Part shown: positions 27,636 to 36,633 of the stretch, piece after piece | How positions within the stretch are numbered: position 1 is the stretch's first letter | How the letters are laid out: each line of letters begins with the position of its first letter | Assembly (NCBI RefSeq): GCF_021991925.1 | Contig: NZ_RXZI01000001.1 | Location: forward strand, 620,001-684,000 | Length of the DNA stretch: 64,000 nucleotides | Direction of reading: 5' to 3' | Origin: Sutcliffiella horikoshii | GTDB lineage: Bacteria; Bacillota; Bacilli; Bacillales; Bacillaceae_I | Notes under the pieces: model-generated | The model's input: only the letters and a program-made list of their open reading frames with translations | Database searches by the model: none | What the model was told of the DNA's origin: nothing | Program-made: the position numbers and the translations under genes

Positions 27636-28285
27636 CAAATACCATATCATCTGATCTTTATATCCAAAATAGGCCTGTTGATACGTCCAAACAGAACAAT
27701 GTCATGGGGAAGGATGATTTTCTTCGTCTTTTGATTGCACAACTGCAAAATCAAGATCCGCTTAATCCGATGGAAGACAGAGAGTTCATTGCCCAGATGG
27801 CTAACTTCTCCTCCCTTGAACAGATGGCTAATCTTAATAAAAGTATGGAAGGTTTCATTGATACACAAAACAAAATGAATGTCCTTTCTCTGCAGCAGTA
27901 TCTTGGTTCAAATCTAACATGGCAACATACGTATTTTGTGGAAGATGAACCATTTGTAGAAATGAAGAATGGAACAGTGGCCAGCATTTCGATGCAAGAC
28001 GGAAAAGCAAGGCTTGTCATGGATGATGGCAGTGAAATCGCAGTCGAACAGATCACAAGAGTGAATCAGCCAGGGGAACACTCCCAGGCTGGAAATGCAC
28101 AGCTTTTGACTGCAAGTCATCTTATCGGGAAGAAAGTATCGTTTTCTTTTGGTGGGGATAGCTATGAGGACATTCCAGTCCAGTCGGTCCTTATGAAAGA
28201 AGGAAAAGCGCATCTCATTGTCAACGACGCACGACTGACAGAAGAGAAGATACCGATGGATGCCATCACTAAAATCACTCAGTAA
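27632..28285 (+). CDS. flgD: Flagellar hook-capping protein FlgD
   Basis: FlgD caps the growing hook. The 217-residue product carries the conserved N-terminal domain (MGKDDFLRLLIAQLQNQDPLNPMEDREFIAQMANFSSLEQM region, about 25-65). A C-terminal beta-rich part of about 100 residues makes it longer than the B. subtilis protein of about 140 residues as I recall it. Start ATG 27632 overlaps the fliK stop. Confidence 0.95.
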   Translation: MTNTISSDLYIQNRPVDTSKQNNVMGKDDFLRLLIAQLQNQDPLNPMEDREFIAQMANFSSLEQMANLNKSMEGFIDTQNKMNVLSLQQYLGSNLTWQHTYFVEDEPFVEMKNGTVASISMQDGKARLVMDDGSEIAVEQITRVNQPGEHSQAGNAQLLTASHLIGKKVSFSFGGDSYEDIPVQSVLMKEGKAHLIVNDARLTEEKIPMDAITKITQ

Positions 28286-28315
28286 CACTTTTTAAATAAC
28301 AGAGGGGGAATTAGC

Positions 28316-29797
28316 ATGCTACGTTCCATGTATTCAAGTATAGGTGCACTAAGAAACTTTCAAACAAAATTAGATGTAATAGGAAACAACATCGCCAATG
28401 TTAATACGTATGGCTTTAAAAAGGGAAGAGCTACCTTCCAGGAAATGATGGTACAGCAATTATCGGGTGCAAGTGGGCCTGCTGCAGGTAAAGGTGGAGT
28501 AAATGCCAAGCAAATCGGTCTAGGCTCCATGATCAGTTCTATTGATACCATCCAAACACAAGGTTCTTTGCAGACAACTGCAAGACCGCTAGATTTGGCT
28601 CTTTCAGGTGATGGATTTTTCGCAGTGGCTTCCATTGCTGATATTACGAGGGTGAATGTTGATACAAATACTTCCTATGGAGACAACAGAATACTTGGTG
28701 GTGCCATTAATAATGCCGTGGCGATGAACTATACACGCTCGGGGAATTTCTATCTTGATAACAATGGTTATATTGTCAATTCAAATGGGATGTACTTGAT
28801 TGGTGAAACTGGAGAGAAGAGAATCCCTAACGACAATATTATGGCGGCTTCCAACGCTGCATTGAATTCGGGAGAGATTTTCTTTGATGAATACAGGGAC
28901 TTCCGAAATGATACGAACAAGTTCCTTGACCTTGCCATGAAGTTCTTAGAGGCGCAAAGGACATTCGAAGATGCACAAAAGGCTAATTTAGAGTCGGGAG
29001 GAACTGATCCGCAACTGGCAGCTGCAGCGACTGCAGCCCAAACTGCGAGGAACAACGCAGCAACCCAGTTCAATGATTTCAATACAGATATTTACCAGAA
29101 TGAAAGAGCTGCATTCATTACCTCCGCCCGTAATATGAATCAAGGTATTGATAGTTTCATAGCTTCAACTGGTGAAATTGCATACAGAATGATTGACCCG
29201 GTTGTCCAAAACCCTACCATACCAATTCCAACTGGAGCAACGGCTAATATCAATGACTTATCGAATCTTGTAAGCTATGCGCAATCAGTGAAAACAAGCT
29301 TGGATACAGCATATAAGACATTCGAAAACTTTGTCGCGAAAGCCGAAATGATCCAACAGCCTACATGGACGGACTCTTTGAGCGGAAGTCCGGGACTTAT
29401 CCAAATTCCGCCAAATGCACGTAGCTTCAGTATTTCTGGTGATGGGAAAGTGAATTTCATCGATCAGTTTGGCGAGCTGAAAGTGGCTGGACAACTGATG
29501 CTGGCGAAGTTTCCAAATGATGCCGGACTAGAACGAATCGGGGAAAACCTGTTCCAGCAATCAAACAACTCCGGGACAATGGATAAGAATGGTGACGGGA
29601 TACAGCTAGAGGAAATGTTCAGACCAGGAGATAACGGTGCTGCAGCCATCATTTCGGGTACACTTGAAATGTCCAATGTCGACTTATCAGAAGAGTTTAC
29701 CGAGATGATTACAGCACAAAGGGGATTTCAAGCGAATACCAGAATCATCACAACATCAGATGAGATTTTACAGGAGCTTGTCAATCTGAAGCGTTAA
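28316..29797 (+). CDS. flgE: Flagellar hook protein FlgE with large helical insertion
   Basis: FlgE builds the hook. The N-terminus (MLRSMYSSIGALRNFQTKLDV, IGNNIANVNTYGFKKGR) and C-terminus (TLEMSNVDLSEEFTEMITAQRGFQANTRIITTSDEIL region) are typical. At 493 residues it is nearly twice the 264-residue B. subtilis protein. The extra length is mainly residues 170-362, an Ala/Asn/Gln/Glu-rich, probably alpha-helical stretch (EAQRTFEDAQKANLE; PQLAAAATAAQTARNNAA). Typical hook sequence resumes at IQIPPNARSFSISGDG. A smaller insert at 421-435 contains DKNGDG, a calcium-type loop. The frame is intact throughout. Start is ATG 28316 behind AGAGGGGG. Confidence 0.95.
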   Translation: MLRSMYSSIGALRNFQTKLDVIGNNIANVNTYGFKKGRATFQEMMVQQLSGASGPAAGKGGVNAKQIGLGSMISSIDTIQTQGSLQTTARPLDLALSGDGFFAVASIADITRVNVDTNTSYGDNRILGGAINNAVAMNYTRSGNFYLDNNGYIVNSNGMYLIGETGEKRIPNDNIMAASNAALNSGEIFFDEYRDFRNDTNKFLDLAMKFLEAQRTFEDAQKANLESGGTDPQLAAAATAAQTARNNAATQFNDFNTDIYQNERAAFITSARNMNQGIDSFIASTGEIAYRMIDPVVQNPTIPIPTGATANINDLSNLVSYAQSVKTSLDTAYKTFENFVAKAEMIQQPTWTDSLSGSPGLIQIPPNARSFSISGDGKVNFIDQFGELKVAGQLMLAKFPNDAGLERIGENLFQQSNNSGTMDKNGDGIQLEEMFRPGDNGAAAIISGTLEMSNVDLSEEFTEMITAQRGFQANTRIITTSDEILQELVNLKR

Positions 29798-29828
29798 GGG
29801 GGGAGGGCTAAGAATTTTCTCTTAGCCC
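29798..29828 (+). promoter_or_regulatory. Ribosome site plus hairpin upstream of swrD
   Basis: GGGGGGAGG (29798-29806) directly follows the flgE stop but lies about 29 nt before the swrD ATG. Between them GGGCTAAGA (29805-29813) and TCTTAGCCC (29820-29828) form a perfect 9-bp stem with a 6-nt loop. Folding would bring the Shine-Dalgarno to about 7 nt from the start codon. No other ribosome site is present. Confidence 0.65.
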
Positions 29829-29835
29829 ATCTATA

Positions 29836-30054
29836 ATGATAAAGCTGACCAAGTTGAACGGAAAGATATTTGCAGTAAATGCCTGGCTGATTGAACAGGT
29901 AGAAGAAACACCGGATACCATGATCACCCTTAATAATGGGAAGAAAATGATAGTAAAAGAAAGAATGCAAGAAGTGGTTTTTTTATGCAAAGAGTTTTAT
30001 GCTCACATGCATCATGGAACGCATTTGGAGGCTAAAAAAGATGTTTCGCAATAA
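29836..30054 (+). CDS. swrD: Swarming motility protein SwrD (FlbD/YlzI)
   Basis: SwrD is a small protein that increases flagellar torque and is needed for swarming in B. subtilis. The 72-residue product has the family core (LTKLNGKIFAVNAWLIEQVEETPDTMITLNNGKKMIVKE). Start is ATG 29836, which matches the N-terminus of homologues; the ribosome site is unusually far away with a hairpin in between. The 3' end overlaps fliL by 14 nt. Confidence 0.93.
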   Translation: MIKLTKLNGKIFAVNAWLIEQVEETPDTMITLNNGKKMIVKERMQEVVFLCKEFYAHMHHGTHLEAKKDVSQ

Positions 30055-30472
30055 ATTATTAAATGCCATGATGATTATCCTCTTAGTCATTACCCTCCTA
30101 GGAGTGGTTGCGCTAGTTACGGTGGATGAATTATATGCAGATGAAAAAGTAGATGAGCCCACAATTGATGAAATGATAAAATACTCGGTGGATTTTGAAG
30201 AAATTACCACCAATCTTCAAAGCGGGGGTTATATCCGTTTGAAAATGAAAGTTCAAACGGATAGCAAAAAAGCAACATCTGAATTAGTGAAAAGGGACTT
30301 TCAGGTCAAGAACATAGTCATTCATGAAATTGCTAATAAGTCTGCTTCCGATTTTGATGGTGAAAATGGACTGATACAATTGGAAAAGGACATTCAAGAG
30401 AAAATCAATGAAGTGATGCAGGACGGAGAAATCGTGAAAGTCTATACAACCTCCTTTCTCCTTCAAAACTAA
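30041..30472 (+). CDS. fliL: Flagellar basal body-associated protein FliL
   Basis: FliL surrounds the stator in the membrane and supports torque. The 143-residue product has an N-terminal membrane segment (about 8-28) followed by an extracytoplasmic stomatin-like domain (GYIRLKMKVQTDSKKATSELVKRDFQVKNIVIHEI). Start chosen at ATG 30041 behind GGAGG, inside the end of swrD; a longer frame from 29999 has no ribosome site. Confidence 0.94.
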   Translation: MFRNKLLNAMMIILLVITLLGVVALVTVDELYADEKVDEPTIDEMIKYSVDFEEITTNLQSGGYIRLKMKVQTDSKKATSELVKRDFQVKNIVIHEIANKSASDFDGENGLIQLEKDIQEKINEVMQDGEIVKVYTTSFLLQN

Positions 30473-30509
30473 TCACCACGAGATCCATGTAAATTAGGAG
30501 GTGATGGAT

Positions 30510-31508
30510 TTGTCAACAGAAGTCATGTCACAAAGCGAAATAGATGCGCTTCTCTCTGCTTTGTCAACAGGAGAGATGAATGCAGAAGAACTGAAGAAAG
30601 AAAATCAGGAAAAGAAAGTGAAAGTGTATGACTTTAAACGAGCGCTGCGTTTTTCAAAGGACCAGATAAGGAATCTCACAAGGATCCATGAGAATTTTGC
30701 AAGGCTTTTAACCACTTATTTTTCAGCCCAGCTTCGAACATACATACAAATAAGTGTCGCATCTGTCGATCAGCTTCCTTATGAGGAATTCATCAGGTCG
30801 ATTCCGAAAATGACAATCCTGAATGTGTTTGAAGTTGCTCCATTAGAAGGGAGAGTAGTGCTCGAAGTCAATCCTACCATCGCTTATGCCATGTTGGACA
30901 GGCAACTTGGTGGAAAGGGTTCGGGTGTCAAGAAGAGTGATAGTTTAACGGAAATAGAGACAAGATTAATGACAACACTGTTTGAAGGTGCCATAGAGAA
31001 TTTCGGAGAAGCATGGGACACCGTGTCTGACATACAACCGTTCCTATCAGACTTGGAAGTGAATCCTCAGTTCTTGCAACTGGTATCCCCTAATGAAACG
31101 GTGATTGTCATTTCGATGAATATCACGATCGGCGAAGTGACAGGCATGATAAATATATGTATCCCACATGTCGTGTTGGAGCCTGTGATCCCTAAACTCT
31201 CTGCACATTACTGGATGGAGGAGAAAAACAAGGTCCGCCAAGATCATGAAATTGCGACCTTGGAGAAAGTTATACGGACCACTCCATTGACCGTCACTGC
31301 AGAACTTGGCAGTTCAGAAATTTCATTTTCAGACTTATTGAACATCAATAATGGTGATGTTCTGACGTTACAACAAAAGATCGACGAACCGATTTGTGTC
31401 AAGGTAGACAACAAACCGAGCTTCTATGCCCAGATCGGGCAGGTCAAAAAAAATATGGCAATACAGATTATGGAGAAAATCAAGGAGGGATATGAGGATG
31501 ATGAGTGA
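30510..31508 (+). CDS. fliM: Flagellar motor switch protein FliM
   Basis: FliM binds CheY-P and forms the C ring with FliG and FliY. The 332-residue product has the N-terminal CheY-binding peptide (MSQSEIDALLSA), the middle CheC-like domain (SLTEIETRLMTTLFEGA), and the C-terminal SpoA domain (VTAELGSSEISFSDLLNINNGDVL). Start chosen at TTG 30510, 6 nt after AGGAGGTG, which gives the same length and N-terminus as B. subtilis FliM; ATG 30504 overlaps that site. It overlaps fliY by 11 nt. Confidence 0.95.
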   Translation: MSTEVMSQSEIDALLSALSTGEMNAEELKKENQEKKVKVYDFKRALRFSKDQIRNLTRIHENFARLLTTYFSAQLRTYIQISVASVDQLPYEEFIRSIPKMTILNVFEVAPLEGRVVLEVNPTIAYAMLDRQLGGKGSGVKKSDSLTEIETRLMTTLFEGAIENFGEAWDTVSDIQPFLSDLEVNPQFLQLVSPNETVIVISMNITIGEVTGMINICIPHVVLEPVIPKLSAHYWMEEKNKVRQDHEIATLEKVIRTTPLTVTAELGSSEISFSDLLNINNGDVLTLQQKIDEPICVKVDNKPSFYAQIGQVKKNMAIQIMEKIKEGYEDDE

Positions 31509-32724
31509 TGGAATGTTATCTCAAGATGAGATAGATGCGTTGCTTCGAGGAACAGATACCAACAATGATGAACCCCTCTTTGTTGATCTTAACATAGAAG
31601 AATATCTAACTACGATGGAGCAAGATGCGCTTGGTGAAATTGGAAACATTTCTTTTGGTAGTTCTGCAACTGCCTTATCGACATTGTTAAACCAGAAAGT
31701 CGAAATAACTACCCCAAAAGTTTCTTTAGTGGAAAAAAAGCGGTTGGAAAGCGAGTTTCCTGATCCTTATGTGGCGATTCGGGTCAGTTATACAGAAGGG
31801 TTTACAGGTTCGAACATATTAGTGGTGGAACAGAGCGATGCAGCAATCATTGCGGATTTGATGCTTGGTGGAACAGGGGAAAGTCCTCAAACGGAATTTG
31901 ATGAAATCCATTTGAGTGCAGTGCATGAAGCGATGAATCAAATGATGGGTTCTGCTGCCACATCCATGTCGACCGTATTTGCAAAGAAGATTGACATATC
32001 TCCTCCATCTGTGATGTTGCTTGATTTTAAAGGTGGCGAGGGTGCAACGGAGATGCCACAAGATGAGTTATTGATAAAGGTCGCATTTTCCATAAAAATC
32101 GGAAACCTGATCGACTCTTCCATCATGCAGATACTTCCCTATCCATTTGCCAAAAATCTGGTGGAGGAGCTTTTGTACCGGGATGACAATACTGCCCAAG
32201 TGGCAAAAGCTAAACCACAAGAGGTGAAAGTGGAGGAAAACCATGCTCCTACCCATATGTATGAGGATCAGCATGTTGAACCACAGACTTCTTTCTATCA
32301 AGAGGAAGAGGCATTGGTCCATGCAAGCACGCCACAAAGGGAACCTGCCTATGCAGGAGGGGGACAAACAAGGTCCAGTGCTCCCACTAGGCCGCAGCCG
32401 ACTGTAAATGTTCAGCCAGCAGTCTTCTCGAATTTCGAAACGACGGCAGTGGAAGAAGCGGAACCGAATAATTTAAACATGCTTCTGGACATCCCGCTTC
32501 AAGTCACTGTGGAACTTGGAAGAACAAAGCGCTCAGTTAAGGACATTCTGGAATTATCGACAGGTTCTATTATTGAACTGGACAAGCTAGCAGGGGAACC
32601 GGTGGATATTCTTGTCAACAACAAACTGATTGCTCAAGGCGAAGTGGTGGTCATTGATGAAAGTTTTGGAGTAAGAGTAACAGACATTGTAAGTCAAACA
32701 GACAGAATCAGAAAACTTCGATAG
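31498..32724 (+). CDS. fliY: Flagellar switch protein and CheY-P phosphatase FliY
   Basis: FliY combines a CheC-type CheY-P phosphatase with a FliN-like C-terminal SpoA domain. The 408-residue product has the N-terminal peptide LSQDEIDALLRG, active-site helices DALGEIGNISFGSSATALS and AVHEAMNQMMGSAAT, a Gln/Pro-rich linker (about 240-320), and C-terminal LLDIPLQVTVELGRTKRSVKDIL. Start chosen at ATG 31498, 7 nt after AAGGAGGGA; ATG 31501 is also possible. Confidence 0.96.
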   Translation: MMSDGMLSQDEIDALLRGTDTNNDEPLFVDLNIEEYLTTMEQDALGEIGNISFGSSATALSTLLNQKVEITTPKVSLVEKKRLESEFPDPYVAIRVSYTEGFTGSNILVVEQSDAAIIADLMLGGTGESPQTEFDEIHLSAVHEAMNQMMGSAATSMSTVFAKKIDISPPSVMLLDFKGGEGATEMPQDELLIKVAFSIKIGNLIDSSIMQILPYPFAKNLVEELLYRDDNTAQVAKAKPQEVKVEENHAPTHMYEDQHVEPQTSFYQEEEALVHASTPQREPAYAGGGQTRSSAPTRPQPTVNVQPAVFSNFETTAVEEAEPNNLNMLLDIPLQVTVELGRTKRSVKDILELSTGSIIELDKLAGEPVDILVNNKLIAQGEVVVIDESFGVRVTDIVSQTDRIRKLR

Positions 32725-32742
32725 ATCCTAGGAGGAAACGAC

Positions 32743-33105
32743 ATGAGTAAAAGAATTTTAATTGTGGACGATGCGGCATTTATGAGAATGATGATCAAGG
32801 ATATCTTGACGAAAAATGGATACGACGTAGTAGGTGAGGCTGCCGATGGAGTCCAAGCTGTGGAGAAATATAAAGAACATCATCCAGATCTTGTAACGAT
32901 GGACATCACCATGCCGGAGATGGATGGGATAACCGCTTTGAAAGAAATAAAGAGCATTAATCCAAATGCGAAGGTCATCATGTGTTCAGCGATGGGCCAG
33001 CAGGCAATGGTCATTGATGCAATCCAGGCAGGTGCGAAAGATTTCATCGTCAAACCGTTTCAAGCGGACCGGGTGATTGAAGCTATCCACAAAACTCTGT
33101 CGTAG
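32743..33105 (+). CDS. cheY: Chemotaxis response regulator CheY
   Basis: CheY-P binds FliM and sets rotation direction. The 120-residue single receiver domain has Asp9 and Asp10, the phosphorylation site Asp54 in LVTMDITMPEMDG, Ser82 in the switch position, and Lys104 in IVKPF. Start is ATG 32743 behind AGGAGGAAAC. Located between fliY and fliO as in B. subtilis. Confidence 0.98.
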   Translation: MSKRILIVDDAAFMRMMIKDILTKNGYDVVGEAADGVQAVEKYKEHHPDLVTMDITMPEMDGITALKEIKSINPNAKVIMCSAMGQQAMVIDAIQAGAKDFIVKPFQADRVIEAIHKTLS

Positions 33106-33116
33106 AGGTGTCTGTT

Positions 33117-33788
33117 TTGGATGTTAAAAGGTTATTAAGCATTATAATGGTGGCGGTTTTTATAATTATACTGCCATCACAAGGTCTAGCAAACAACAAA
33201 GATGGTATGGACGACAGGGTATCAGACCTCTTTAAAGACCCAAAGACACAAACAGAACAACCTGCAGAGCAAACGAAAACTCCCTCTGCAGGGAATAAGG
33301 ATGTGCTGGAGCACGCACCGCCTTCAATTTCCATTTTTGATTTTATTAAAATGATGTTCGCATTGCTATTTGTCTTGGCCTTGCTATACGGAGCTTTGAA
33401 ACTTATAAATAGTAAAAATAGAGTAGGAAATGGTAGATCAGTCGAAAACATCGGGGGGACAAACCTCGGAAATAATAAATCTCTTCAACTTGTTAAGGTT
33501 GGAAACAGTATTTTGGTAGTCGGAGTGGGGGACTCTATCAATCTTTTGAAAGAAATTACGGATGAGGAGGAAAGAGAGCAACTGTTACAGTCCTATCGAG
33601 ATCGGGCTGATAGCGTGCCTCTTCATTCAGATAAGTTAACAGGGTGGATCCAGAAATTAAAAGAAGCAAAGAAATCAAGGAATCAATCGGGTTTCTCTAT
33701 TCTTTTACAAGATCAGCTAGGTCAACTATCAGAAGATAGGAAAAAGAAAATGGATCAACTGGATAATGATAAGGGGTTCGGACGATGA
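33117..33788 (+). CDS. fliO: Flagellar export-gate assembly protein FliO (FliZ)
   Basis: FliO helps assemble FliP in the export gate. The product (223 residues from TTG 33117) has an N-terminal signal-like segment ([20 protein letters not shown]), a polar loop, one membrane segment ([24 protein letters not shown], about 75-95) and a cytoplasmic tail with the FliO motif [27 protein letters not shown]. Start chosen at TTG, 6 nt after AGAGGTG; GTG 33108 lies within that site. Confidence 0.88.
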   Translation: MDVKRLLSIIMVAVFIIILPSQGLANNKDGMDDRVSDLFKDPKTQTEQPAEQTKTPSAGNKDVLEHAPPSISIFDFIKMMFALLFVLALLYGALKLINSKNRVGNGRSVENIGGTNLGNNKSLQLVKVGNSILVVGVGDSINLLKEITDEEEREQLLQSYRDRADSVPLHSDKLTGWIQKLKEAKKSRNQSGFSILLQDQLGQLSEDRKKKMDQLDNDKGFGR

Positions 33789-34450
33789 CGGAATTCATAG
33801 ACATATTCAGTGGAAATGAAGCCTCTACCGTATCTACATCTGTACAGCTTCTCTTATTGTTGACTGTTTTCTCCCTGGCACCTGCCATCTTGATTTTAAT
33901 GACAAGTTTTACAAGGATTATTATTGTTCTTTCCTTTGTGAGGACGTCCCTCGCGACACAATCTATGCCTCCAAATCAAGTTCTGATTGGATTAGCATTG
34001 TTCTTGACTTTTTTTATCATGGCACCAACCTTTGCACAAGTAAATGACCAGGCGCTACAACCCCTGTTCAATGAGGAGATTACATTGGATGAGGCGTATG
34101 AGCGGGCAAGTATCCCCATGAAGGAATTCATGAGCAAGCATACAAGGCAAAAGGACCTAGCGCTCTTCCTGGATTATGCACAAATGGAGAGGCCGGAAAG
34201 TATAGAAGATATTCCGCTGACTGTTCTGGTTCCCGCATTTGCCATCAGTGAATTGAAAACAGCTTTTCAGATCGGCTTCATGATTTTTATCCCTTTTCTT
34301 GTGATTGATATGGTCGTGGCAAGTGTGCTGATGAGTATGGGGATGATGATGCTTCCGCCAGTCATGATTTCCTTGCCGTTCAAGATATTGTTGTTCGTCT
34401 TGGTGGATGGTTGGTATCTGATTGTAAAATCTTTATTGCAGACATTTTGA
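33785..34450 (+). CDS. fliP: Flagellar export-gate protein FliP
   Basis: FliP forms the core of the export gate with FliQ and FliR. The 221-residue product has an N-terminal signal/membrane stretch, the conserved [39 protein letters not shown] region and the C-terminal membrane pair ([30 protein letters not shown]). Start ATG 33785 overlaps the fliO stop by 4 nt. Confidence 0.98.
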   Translation: MTEFIDIFSGNEASTVSTSVQLLLLLTVFSLAPAILILMTSFTRIIIVLSFVRTSLATQSMPPNQVLIGLALFLTFFIMAPTFAQVNDQALQPLFNEEITLDEAYERASIPMKEFMSKHTRQKDLALFLDYAQMERPESIEDIPLTVLVPAFAISELKTAFQIGFMIFIPFLVIDMVVASVLMSMGMMMLPPVMISLPFKILLFVLVDGWYLIVKSLLQTF

Positions 34451-34463
34451 ATGAGGTGTGAAA

Positions 34464-34733
34464 ATGAGCCCGGAATTTGTAATATCAATGGCAGAAAGAG
34501 GAGTATTCACTATTCTTTTAATAAGTGCACCTCTTCTGGTACTGGCTTTAGTTGTGGGCTTAATCGTCAGTATCTTTCAAGCGACAACCCAGATTCAAGA
34601 GCAGACCCTTGCTTTTATTCCGAAGATAGTGGCGGTGTTGGTGGGATTGGTCGTTTTTGGTCCGTGGATGTTGTCCAATATGCTTTCTTACGCATTGGAA
34701 ATATTCAATAACATTCATCGATTTGTGAGTTAG
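34464..34733 (+). CDS. fliQ: Flagellar export-gate protein FliQ
   Basis: An 89-residue protein with two membrane segments (about 17-39 and 52-72) separated by the conserved FQATTQIQEQTLAFIPK loop. Start chosen at ATG 34464 after TGAGGTG, giving the usual length and the N-terminus MSPEFVISMAER. Confidence 0.97.
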   Translation: MSPEFVISMAERGVFTILLISAPLLVLALVVGLIVSIFQATTQIQEQTLAFIPKIVAVLVGLVVFGPWMLSNMLSYALEIFNNIHRFVS

Positions 34734-34737
34734 GCTG

Positions 34738-35514
34738 ATGATTGAATGGTTGAACTATTTTCCCGCTTTTTTATTGGTTTTAACGAGAGTGACTGCTTTT
34801 TTCGTGACGCTCCCTCTCTTTTCTTATCGGAATGTCCCTTCCACTTTTAAAGTGGGTTTTGGATTTTTCTTTGCGCTTGTCATGTCCTTTTCAATGGACC
34901 TTCCGATTATCGGAATTGATGGGGCATACATCCTCCTTGTATTGAAAGAGCTTATGGTCGGATTGTTGATTGGCCTGGTCGCTTACATGGTGCTGGCAGC
35001 AATCCAGATAGCTGGTGGCTTCATCGACTTTCAGATGGGTTTCGCCATTGCCAATGTTATTGATCCCCAAACTGGAGTGCAAAGCCCCATCATCGGACAA
35101 TTCTTTTATATGTTCGCGATGTTGCTGCTATTGGCGGTGAATGGCCATCACATGATGTTGGATGGAATCTATTTCAGTTATGAACTTATATCCCTTACAC
35201 AGGCATGGATTCCCCTTGGGGGTGCGGGAGTATTTGAACTTGTGTTGACGACCGTCAATAGGATGTTCATCATCGCCTTGCAACTTGCCATACCGATTGT
35301 CGGTGTTCTCTTTCTGGTGGATGTGGCACTTGGCATCGTTGCACGGACAGTTCCACAGCTTAACGTTTTTGTTGTCGGGCTACCATTGAAAATAGGTGTA
35401 AGCTTTATCACCATTATCTTTTCGCTGACGATATTATTTACCCTTTTTTATAAGCTGTTTGAACTGATGCTTCATACGATGAGAGGTTTAATGGAATTGC
35501 TTGGAGGTTTCTAG
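34738..35514 (+). CDS. fliR: Flagellar export-gate protein FliR
   Basis: A 258-residue polytopic membrane protein with five to six predicted segments and the FliR signature GFIDFQMGFAIANVIDPQTGVQSPIIGQF in the middle. Start is ATG 34738, 4 nt after fliQ. flhB begins almost directly after the stop. Confidence 0.97.
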   Translation: MIEWLNYFPAFLLVLTRVTAFFVTLPLFSYRNVPSTFKVGFGFFFALVMSFSMDLPIIGIDGAYILLVLKELMVGLLIGLVAYMVLAAIQIAGGFIDFQMGFAIANVIDPQTGVQSPIIGQFFYMFAMLLLLAVNGHHMMLDGIYFSYELISLTQAWIPLGGAGVFELVLTTVNRMFIIALQLAIPIVGVLFLVDVALGIVARTVPQLNVFVVGLPLKIGVSFITIIFSLTILFTLFYKLFELMLHTMRGLMELLGGF

Positions 35515-35515
35515 G

Positions 35516-36604
35516 ATGGCCCAATGGATGAGGCTGGATTTACAATATTTCAGTGGTGAAAAAACAGAGAAGGCCACACCGAAAAAAAGGCAGGATACCA
35601 GAAAGAAGGGCCAGGTTGCAAAAAGTGCGGATGTAAATACCGCATTTGTGTTAATAGCCGTATTTCTTTGCCTGTTGGCTCTCGGATCATGGATGAAAGA
35701 TCAAATCACGACTTTGTTTGTTCAATCCTTCCAGATCTACATGCTGGAGGAAGTGACCATCGATAGGGTGCATACGATTTACTTGGAACTGATCATGCAG
35801 CTGATTTGGGTAATCGGCCCGATAATGCTTGCTGCCATGTTGGGAGCGATCATTTCCAACTATCTGCAGGTAGGACCCTTATTTTCAACAGAAGCAATAC
35901 ATATGAAACTCAACAAGCTCGACCCTATACAAGGATTTAAACGAATCTATTCGGTCCGTGCCATTGTTGAATTTGTGAAGTCTATGTTGAAAATTGTGTT
36001 TGTCGGAGTAATCACCTTTTCGATTTTATGGTTCAGCCTAGAAGATGTTCTTATTCTTTCTCAAAAGAACCTTCACGAAGCGTTCGCTTTTTTAGGGACA
36101 TTGACGGTACGGATGGGACTTTTTGCTGGTGGGGCATTATTGTTTTTGTCCATTTTTGATTACTTTTATCAAAAATATGATTATGAGAAAAACATCCGAA
36201 TGTCCAAGCATGATGTAAAAGACGAATATAAAAAAGCGGAAGGGGACCCGCTCATCAAATCCAAAATAAAACAGAAACAGCGTGAAATGGCCATGCAGAG
36301 AATGATGCAGGACGTACCCCAGGCCGATGTCATCATAACTAATCCCACCCATTATGCCATTGCATTGAAATATGATGCAGAAAAGGGAGACGCGCCGATT
36401 GTCCTTGCAAAAGGTGTAGATTTCATTGCGAAGAAAATCAGGGAAAGAGCAATGGAGCATGATGTTGTTACAGTGGAGAACAAGCCGCTTGCCAGGGCGC
36501 TTTATAGCCAGGCTGAAATAGGCGACGCCATTCCGGAAGAGTTCTTCCAGGCGGTTGCAGAGATTTTGGCATATGTCTATCGGTTACAGGATCAAGTGAA
36601 ATGA
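35516..36604 (+). CDS. flhB: Flagellar export switch protein FlhB
   Basis: FlhB controls the switch from rod/hook to filament export by self-cleavage in its cytoplasmic domain. The 362-residue product starts with the conserved RLDLQYFSGEKTEKATPKKRQDTRKKGQVAKSADVN region, has four membrane segments, and cleaves at NPTH (Asn276-Pro277). Start chosen at ATG 35516, 8 nt after GGAGG within the end of fliR. Confidence 0.97.
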   Translation: MAQWMRLDLQYFSGEKTEKATPKKRQDTRKKGQVAKSADVNTAFVLIAVFLCLLALGSWMKDQITTLFVQSFQIYMLEEVTIDRVHTIYLELIMQLIWVIGPIMLAAMLGAIISNYLQVGPLFSTEAIHMKLNKLDPIQGFKRIYSVRAIVEFVKSMLKIVFVGVITFSILWFSLEDVLILSQKNLHEAFAFLGTLTVRMGLFAGGALLFLSIFDYFYQKYDYEKNIRMSKHDVKDEYKKAEGDPLIKSKIKQKQREMAMQRMMQDVPQADVIITNPTHYAIALKYDAEKGDAPIVLAKGVDFIAKKIRERAMEHDVVTVENKPLARALYSQAEIGDAIPEEFFQAVAEILAYVYRLQDQVK

Positions 36605-36633
36605 TGGGGAAAGAAAAGGAGAGATAGTAGACT

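Noticed and set aside
28316-29797. flgE as a fusion of two genes or a frameshifted pseudogene
   Set aside because: The frame is continuous, both conserved ends belong to one hook protein, and the inserted segment does not resemble another known gene.
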